Part shown: positions 59,101 to 64,000 of the stretch, piece after piece | Position numbering within the stretch: the stretch's first letter is position 1 | Layout of the letters: every line of letters begins with the position of its first letter | Origin: Brachionus manjavacas | Taxonomy: Eukaryota > Rotifera > Eurotatoria > Ploima > Brachionidae | Assembly (NCBI GenBank): GCA_019054805.1 | Contig: JAHQIY010000008.1 | Span: 3,581,501-3,645,500 of the forward strand | DNA: 64,000 bases | Reading direction: 5' to 3' | Made by a program: the position numbers and the translations under genes | The notes under the pieces: model-generated | Database searches by the model: none | What the model saw: only the letters and a program-made list of their open reading frames with translations | Told to the model about the DNA's origin: nothing

Positions 59101-62100
59101 TTAAAGGATGGGAAGAAAAAAATTAAAAATTAATTTTTTTTAAGGAATTATTGTTTAATTAAAAATAATAAATAGATTAAAATTTATCAATTTTACTTTG
59201 AAAAGACTGATCGACGCTACAAAATTGATCCATTTTAGACAACTGATCAATGAATAAAGAACAGTCTTTGTTCTTTTGAGAAAAATTCAATCGTAGTTTA
59301 TCTATGCAATAGTTTTAAAGGTAATATTATGCCTTTTTTTAAATCCGTTCAACCATCTATTGCTAGCTTTAAAACCAGTTTGATTTAACATAGTTGCATA
59401 TTTAATAGCCTGGGCTTGAATCAATGGACTTGAATAGAAGAAACAGTACTCTGAGGTCTATTATATTTTTTCACAAGTTCTGTGAGATTATTTTTATTAA
59501 AATCATTCGAAATTTCAAGTTTTTTTGATTAAAAGATGAATATCTTATTAAAAACGATGAATTAGCACTGATTTGTTTGTTTTTTTCTGAATAAACCTAT
59601 CGTATTAATTAGATATCGTATTAACAAATAAATTTAACATGTTATAATATTGGGGATTGTAAATTATGAAAAATAATATCGTTATAAAGCGAATATCGTA
59701 TTAATCAGGACATTTAAGGTAAATGTGAATGACCACTTGAGCGACGAATATCAAATAATTGCAGGTGTTCCTCAAGGCTCAGTAATTAGTCCTCTTTTAT
59801 TTAGTATATATATTAATGACATTATTTTAAATAATAAATACTCTCTGCTTTTAGCAGATGATCTAGTTACATTCTTCATTTATAACAAAAAGGGGAACCT
59901 AGAAAATAAGATAAATAAATACACCAACGAACTAGAACAATGGCTTATTTAGTGGAAAATGAAGATATCAGTTGAAAAACCATGTTCAGTAGTCTTTTCT
60001 AGGTAGAAAAAAGAGGGTGATAATCTAAACTTAAAATCTATGGAAACAGAATAGTGAGCCAAAAAGAAATCAAGTTTCTTGGTATTAAATTTGATTCAAA
60101 ATTAAATTTTAATATATTAGTAGACGAAATTAAAGAACGCTGCAACAAAAGGCTAAATATTATTAAGATAATGTCATATAAAAAATGGGGTCTCAATCAA
60201 AACACACTAGGAAATTTACATAAATCTTTAGTCGGATCTATTTTTGACTATTCTTTTCCTTGCTTGAATTCATTTTCAAAAAATAATATCAAAAAACTAC
60301 AAGCAATTCAGAATTCAGCAGTAAGATCTATCCTCAAGTTAAAATATGATACTCTTTCAACATCGTGCAACATGAAGCTTTTAATAAACTAAAATTACTA
60401 ACAGTCTCAAATCGGCTTTTTGAGTTGAGTGAGAGATATGTTGGGACAGGACTGAGTCATTCTATTCCATTGGTTGAAAGACTTGTGAAAGAATACAAAG
60501 AAGGTTTCGAATCAAGATATATTGAATACCTAACTCCATTGTGTAATAGCTACCTTACTATTTCTTCTTTTTTTCCTGAAACTTGAACTATTTAAACATG
60601 TGCCACATGTAACAATCTTTTCCAATTTATGTCTTTTCAAATTTCATTTTTTTAGCTTATTTACTCTATTTTGATTATTTTTTTTTATCTAATTTTATTA
60701 ACTTTAATTTTTTTTTATTTTGATTTTGATTTTTTAATTTATTCTGAAGGAGCCCTAGCTCGGTACAGAAAACAAATAAATAAATCAGCATCGTTATAAC
60801 AAGACTCGACTGTACAGAACTAAGTTTAGACCTTTAGAAAAAAAATTAACTCAATTTTTTTTACATTTTTTCTGTTCTTTTTTTAATTTTGTAGTGAATT
60901 TCACAAAACCCTTTATCTGAAAAATATTTTAAAGTAATAATGAACTAAAATCAATTATTAAAATTTCCAAACTATTTTTTTGTTTTTAATTTGAATAAAT
61001 TTAAGGCAAGCATATCAAAAGTTAAAATAAATATATCTAAATCAATCTAAATCAAGTCTAACTCAATCTCTCATAACTCATTTATTTAAAATTTAAAAAT
61101 TTTTATTTTTAATTTTTATATTTGTATTAAAACAAGCTTACCAACTATTTGATATTTTTTAGCACATTTTATTTTGTTATCTACAGATTTTTCTATCGTT
61201 ATCAAACAATTTCGTTTGCTAATACCAACACATTCCGGATAATGTGGATTAAAAACTCCGATTGAATACGAAATGTGATTTTCATCGAAACCTTCTAAAT
61301 TGAATGATGGTAAAATTTTCACACAACCATCTCTAGAATCAGAATACAAATACTGAGGCGAGTCTGGCGTTAAAGAGTATAATATTTGGTTAAAAAACGG
61401 ATCAGAGTTAAGTCTAACATTATAGGATATTGGTGAAGCTCCATAAAAACAAAATCTAATGAGTTCTAAATCGAATTATTCATTTAAAAGTTTCAATTTT
61501 TTAAAAAGAAAGCAAACTTGGATCAAATGACTCTCGGCTAATTGAAAATTTACAAATGGCATTGTCTGATATTTTGGGACACTGATTTGTGATCAAAAAA
61601 CTACTCAATTGAACGATAACATGAACTAGCTGCGAATTGTCATTTTGATCATTTACCAAAATCGGAACGAGAAAAGTTCCATTTTGGTTGATACTGTTGG
61701 ACACGTCGAGCTTTTTTGCTAAAATATCGAAAACTCCATCTTCACTTACATTAAATAAATTGTCCAATTTAGACTGAACAGTGTATTTTAGTTTTGTGTT
61801 TGATTTAAAATTTTTTGGCCTAAGAACAAGCTCAGGAATTTCGGTTCCAGTCGGTCCTGATGCTAAGACATAATAGGTGTTGACTGAGAATACAAGTTCT
61901 GGTTTCTCAGCGTTTTGAAAATTAATTATCAGATTTGAAAAAGCAACATTTCCATATCCTTGAATTAATGATAAAAAAATATTAAAATTATTTCCAAAAT
62001 TACCTTTGTTATCTTTACACATTAAAATCAAGTGGTATGTTGGCTCAAATTTTTCTTCGTAACAGTAAGGTCCGCAGTAGTCAATAAGAATTTTTTTTTG

Positions 62101-63158
62101 AATTGTATCAACTCGGAATCTTGGAATTTAAATAAAAATTGAAGTAAACATTTTTTAAATAAGCCTTGTAGGGGTCAAGTCAGTAAACATTTTATATTAA
62201 ATTTTTTTTTTGTTTAAATAATGATTTTTACTTTTCTGATCCATCGCCCAGCAAGAAGCAATCGAGGCCTTGTAATCCATAAACGCCAATATCTTGATCA
62301 GTGACATCGAATTTTAAAATCATTTGAGGTGACTTGTCAATTGTAAAATTTGAAACATAAATATAGTATACTTCTTGATTGAAAATGGGCCGGTTATCAT
62401 TGGTATCTTGGACCCGCAAGGTCACAAACAAAGGTTGGCTAGTCATTTTTTTATCTGATTCCAGTTCTTGAGCAATTATCTTTATTGGAAAAAATTATTA
62501 ACCAATTTTAAGTTTTTTATTTTATACTGAAATGTTTAAGTCTTTAAAGGCAACTCCACGGGAATCAAAATTTGGTCGAATGTTCAAGGTATCAAAATCA
62601 AAAGGAACTGTGTTTATTAAATTTAAAGTTGATTTTGATTCTATCGTTTGATTTAGCTGAAAATACTCATCTAGTTTATTAATTCGGCACCCGGTTAAGG
62701 AATTTTTTGGCTCATAACTATCTAATTCAAGTCTAAAAGTGGAATTTTCAGCAAAATCCTTATCAAAAAATATAAAATTTCGATCAATTGCTGAATTTAA
62801 TATGATCAGTCCATGTTCATTCTCAATTATCGATGAATAAACCGGTTGAATTTGAGAATTTTCCATTGAAAAATTTTGATCTATTATTCCAAATTCAGGT
62901 TTATTATCATTCAAATCTAATATCTGAATTGTAATCTGAACAAAAAAAAATTATTATTTTTTAATTTTAAAGAAAAAAGGCTGACTTTGGAAAAATTGAG
63001 CAAATTTCCTGTTATTCTATGTCTGATTGCTAACCAAAGATTGACAATACCATTTAAATTAAAAAATGTTTTGGAATCACGGTCTATTTTAAGTCGGGTA
63101 AATAAACGATTATTTTGATCAATGTAAAAGTATTTATTATTAAATTGGAAATCTATAT
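53181..63158 (-). CDS. Cadherin-repeat ectodomain exons (protocadherin-like; 5' end outside or unresolved)
   Basis: Twelve minus-strand exons join in consistent phase: 63158-62986, 62935-62528, 62479-62232, 62119-62004, 61958-61518, 61465-61142, 58323-57374, 57323-57164, 57117-56906, 55869-55678, 54019-53893 and 53847-53181. They encode tandem cadherin domains. Calcium-site motifs are LDLNDNKPEF, VQDTNDNRPIF, VTDQDIG, VIDQDVSPYDYF and VNDQNDN; strand motifs are FFDKDFAENS, GSIYLLSNSFDR and LDAHSGLLCRNKSF. Cadherins mediate calcium-dependent homophilic cell adhesion. Several linkers are degenerate, suggesting some calcium sites are lost. No EGF or laminin-G module is visible, favouring a protocadherin-like architecture. 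The first exon starts at an acceptor, so the signal peptide and earlier repeats lie upstream; a coding-like stretch at 63951-64000 may be one such exon. Introns are either 45-55 nt or 0.9-2.8 kb; the largest holds a retroelement. Confidence 0.82.
54020..55677 (-). other. Cadherin intron (1658 nt)
   Basis: Minus-strand donor GTTTAT after KSIQRE and acceptor CTTTCAG before NNDKWPYE. AT-rich, with no element or coding stretch recognised. Confidence 0.7.
55870..56905 (-). other. Cadherin intron (1036 nt)
   Basis: Minus-strand donor GTATTT after CVNIYE and acceptor TTTTTAG before DTAVDTL. It contains a sequence near 55965-56020 (TTCATGATCAAAT ... TTTTTAGTTT) that recurs near 63487-63530, upstream of the first recognised cadherin exon. 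Nothing else is recognised. Confidence 0.65.
58324..61141 (-). other. Large cadherin intron (2818 nt) with nested elements
   Basis: Minus-strand donor GTAAGC after KKYQIVG (in phase 1) and acceptor TTAAG before DNSTSFRL. It holds a plus-strand non-LTR retrotransposon (59712-60785) flanked by what looks like a pogo-like element: a right end GACTCGACTG at 60803-60812 followed by TA, and ATCGTATTAAT words at 59078-59700. A left terminal repeat was not found. Confidence 0.6.
59712..60785 (+). pseudogene. 5'-truncated non-LTR retrotransposon (RT palm to 3'UTR)
   Basis: The reading starts in the palm domain: AGVPQGSVISPLLFSIYINDI (59761-59822) and LLADDLVTFF, the A/YADD catalytic motif. A stop at 59950 and another near 60003 precede FLGIKFDSKLNF (60078-60110), KSLVGSIFDYSFPC and IKKLQAIQNSAVRSILKL. 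A frame change near 60365-60390 leads to the final helices (SNRLFELSERYV ... RLVKEYKEGF), ending at a TGA near 60584. The 3'UTR (60590-60785) ends TAGCTCGGTACAG, then AAAACAAATAAATAAAT. The order matches Jockey-like elements. The same 3' tail occurs alone at 30423-30603, so the family has at least two copies here. Inserted antisense in a cadherin intron. Confidence 0.85.
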
Positions 63159-64000
63159 CTAAAAAAAATAATATATTATAAAAAAATAATAATTTTACCA
63201 ATTTCTGATTTAATTTTTTTTTATTTTCTAGCTTTTTACTGTATTATCTTCTTTTTGTTTACCGTTAAAGAAATTTATGTCGAAAGTAAAGCATAAGAAG
63301 CTTTAAAGACCACATTCTATTCAATAATTTATTTAAATCGAAAAAAAATGATTAAATTTTATCTTATTGCCGGAAATTAACTTGTCACATCATGTCATCT
63401 AATTAATCTAATATCAAATAATAGGATCTGATATCAAACGATATCAGCTGATATCAGCAAATTTCTTGTTATTTTTGGCAGATTGAAGTTCATGATCAAA
63501 TGTAAATTTCAAATCAAAATTTTTAGTTTTTGATTTAAATAAAAAGATATTTTTTATCAATTTTTTAAAAATAAATGACATAACTTTATTAAAAATTATT
63601 TGCTTAATCAATAATTAGAAAGAAAATTATATGAATTTTTATCTGGAGTAAATTGAATTCTTAATCATTATTTTGAAATTTTACAATACAAAATTTAACT
63701 TTGTTTCGCCGTAATATAATTTAATTGATATTAAAATATCATTTAAAGCGTTTTTTAAGCCATAATTTGGATACCTAAATGTCGATTTTAAATTTTTCCT
63801 TAAAGTTTTCAAATAAAGGTTTTAGAAGAATCAATTAAAGGTAAATTAGAGAAAAAAAGATTTGTTATTTTTTTAATTAAAATAATAAACATCTTATTTT
63901 TAGTTTAAAAAAATAAAAAAAATATAATTTTATCATTTTTATTAAGATTTTTACCAATTAAATTTGATCATTTGATTATGATCATGAGCTTCAAGTTGCC
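63159..64000. other. Upstream cadherin intron or 5' region
   Basis: AT-rich sequence. A cluster of GATATCA words includes a 16-bp palindrome GATATCAGCTGATATC at 63440-63455. At the edge (63951-64000, minus strand) a short open stretch QLEAHDHNQMIKFNW followed by GTAAAA could be an earlier exon, but its phase does not fit the next recognised exon. Confidence 0.4.

Noticed and set aside
1..64000. CRISPR arrays, operons or prokaryotic features
   Set aside because: No regularly spaced repeats were seen, and introns and animal gene families show this is nuclear eukaryotic DNA.

Overview
The window is AT-rich nuclear DNA from a small invertebrate. Protein genes are split by very short GT-AG introns (about 45-65 nt) mixed with a few kilobase-sized ones, and AATAAA-type 3' ends and a Pol III tRNA gene are present. 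The recognisable host genes (RRP12, a CELF RNA-binding protein, a cadherin, a NACHT-WD40 protein, an AIG1-type GTPase) are animal genes. Base composition, intron style and the mix of decayed transposons would fit a monogonont rotifer such as Brachionus, but that identification is an inference. Protein models were spliced by eye, using reading-frame continuity across each junction.

Layout. 182-8386 (+): the 3' part of an NWD1/NWD2-like NACHT-WD40 gene whose Walker A and Walker B motifs look lost; one intron holds a mariner relic. 10590-11898 (-): a complete three-exon AIG1/GIMAP-like GTPase with a coiled-coil tail. 13.6-15.6 kb: a decayed DDE transposase fragment and a pogo/Tigger element with a TA duplication. 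15.6-18.7 kb: a degraded parvovirus-like insertion in ambisense layout, capsid-like on + and HUH/SF3 replication-like on -. 20.9-22.6 kb (-): a nearly intact Ginger/KRBA2-type integrase element with a CXC cysteine-rich tail. 25.5-31.8 kb (-): a CELF3-6-like gene with RRM2 and RRM3 and two possible alternative first exons. 27.8-36.5 kb: a graveyard of non-LTR retrotransposon pieces. 38851-45703 (+): RRP12 in ten exons. 45841-45913 (-): tRNA-Phe(GAA). 46468-49329: a hAT-like MITE carrying a 2.6-kb MULE. 49.7-63.2 kb (-): a large cadherin-repeat membrane protein with transmembrane segment and tail, interrupted by retroelement-loaded introns.

The host genes appear to be independent units on both strands, not a functional cluster. 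The unusual content is the mobile DNA: several elements are delimited to the base by target-site duplications (9 bp for two MULE-type elements sharing GGCTCT-like ends, 8 bp for the hAT-like element, TA for pogo). Some are nested, and several sit inside introns of otherwise intact genes.
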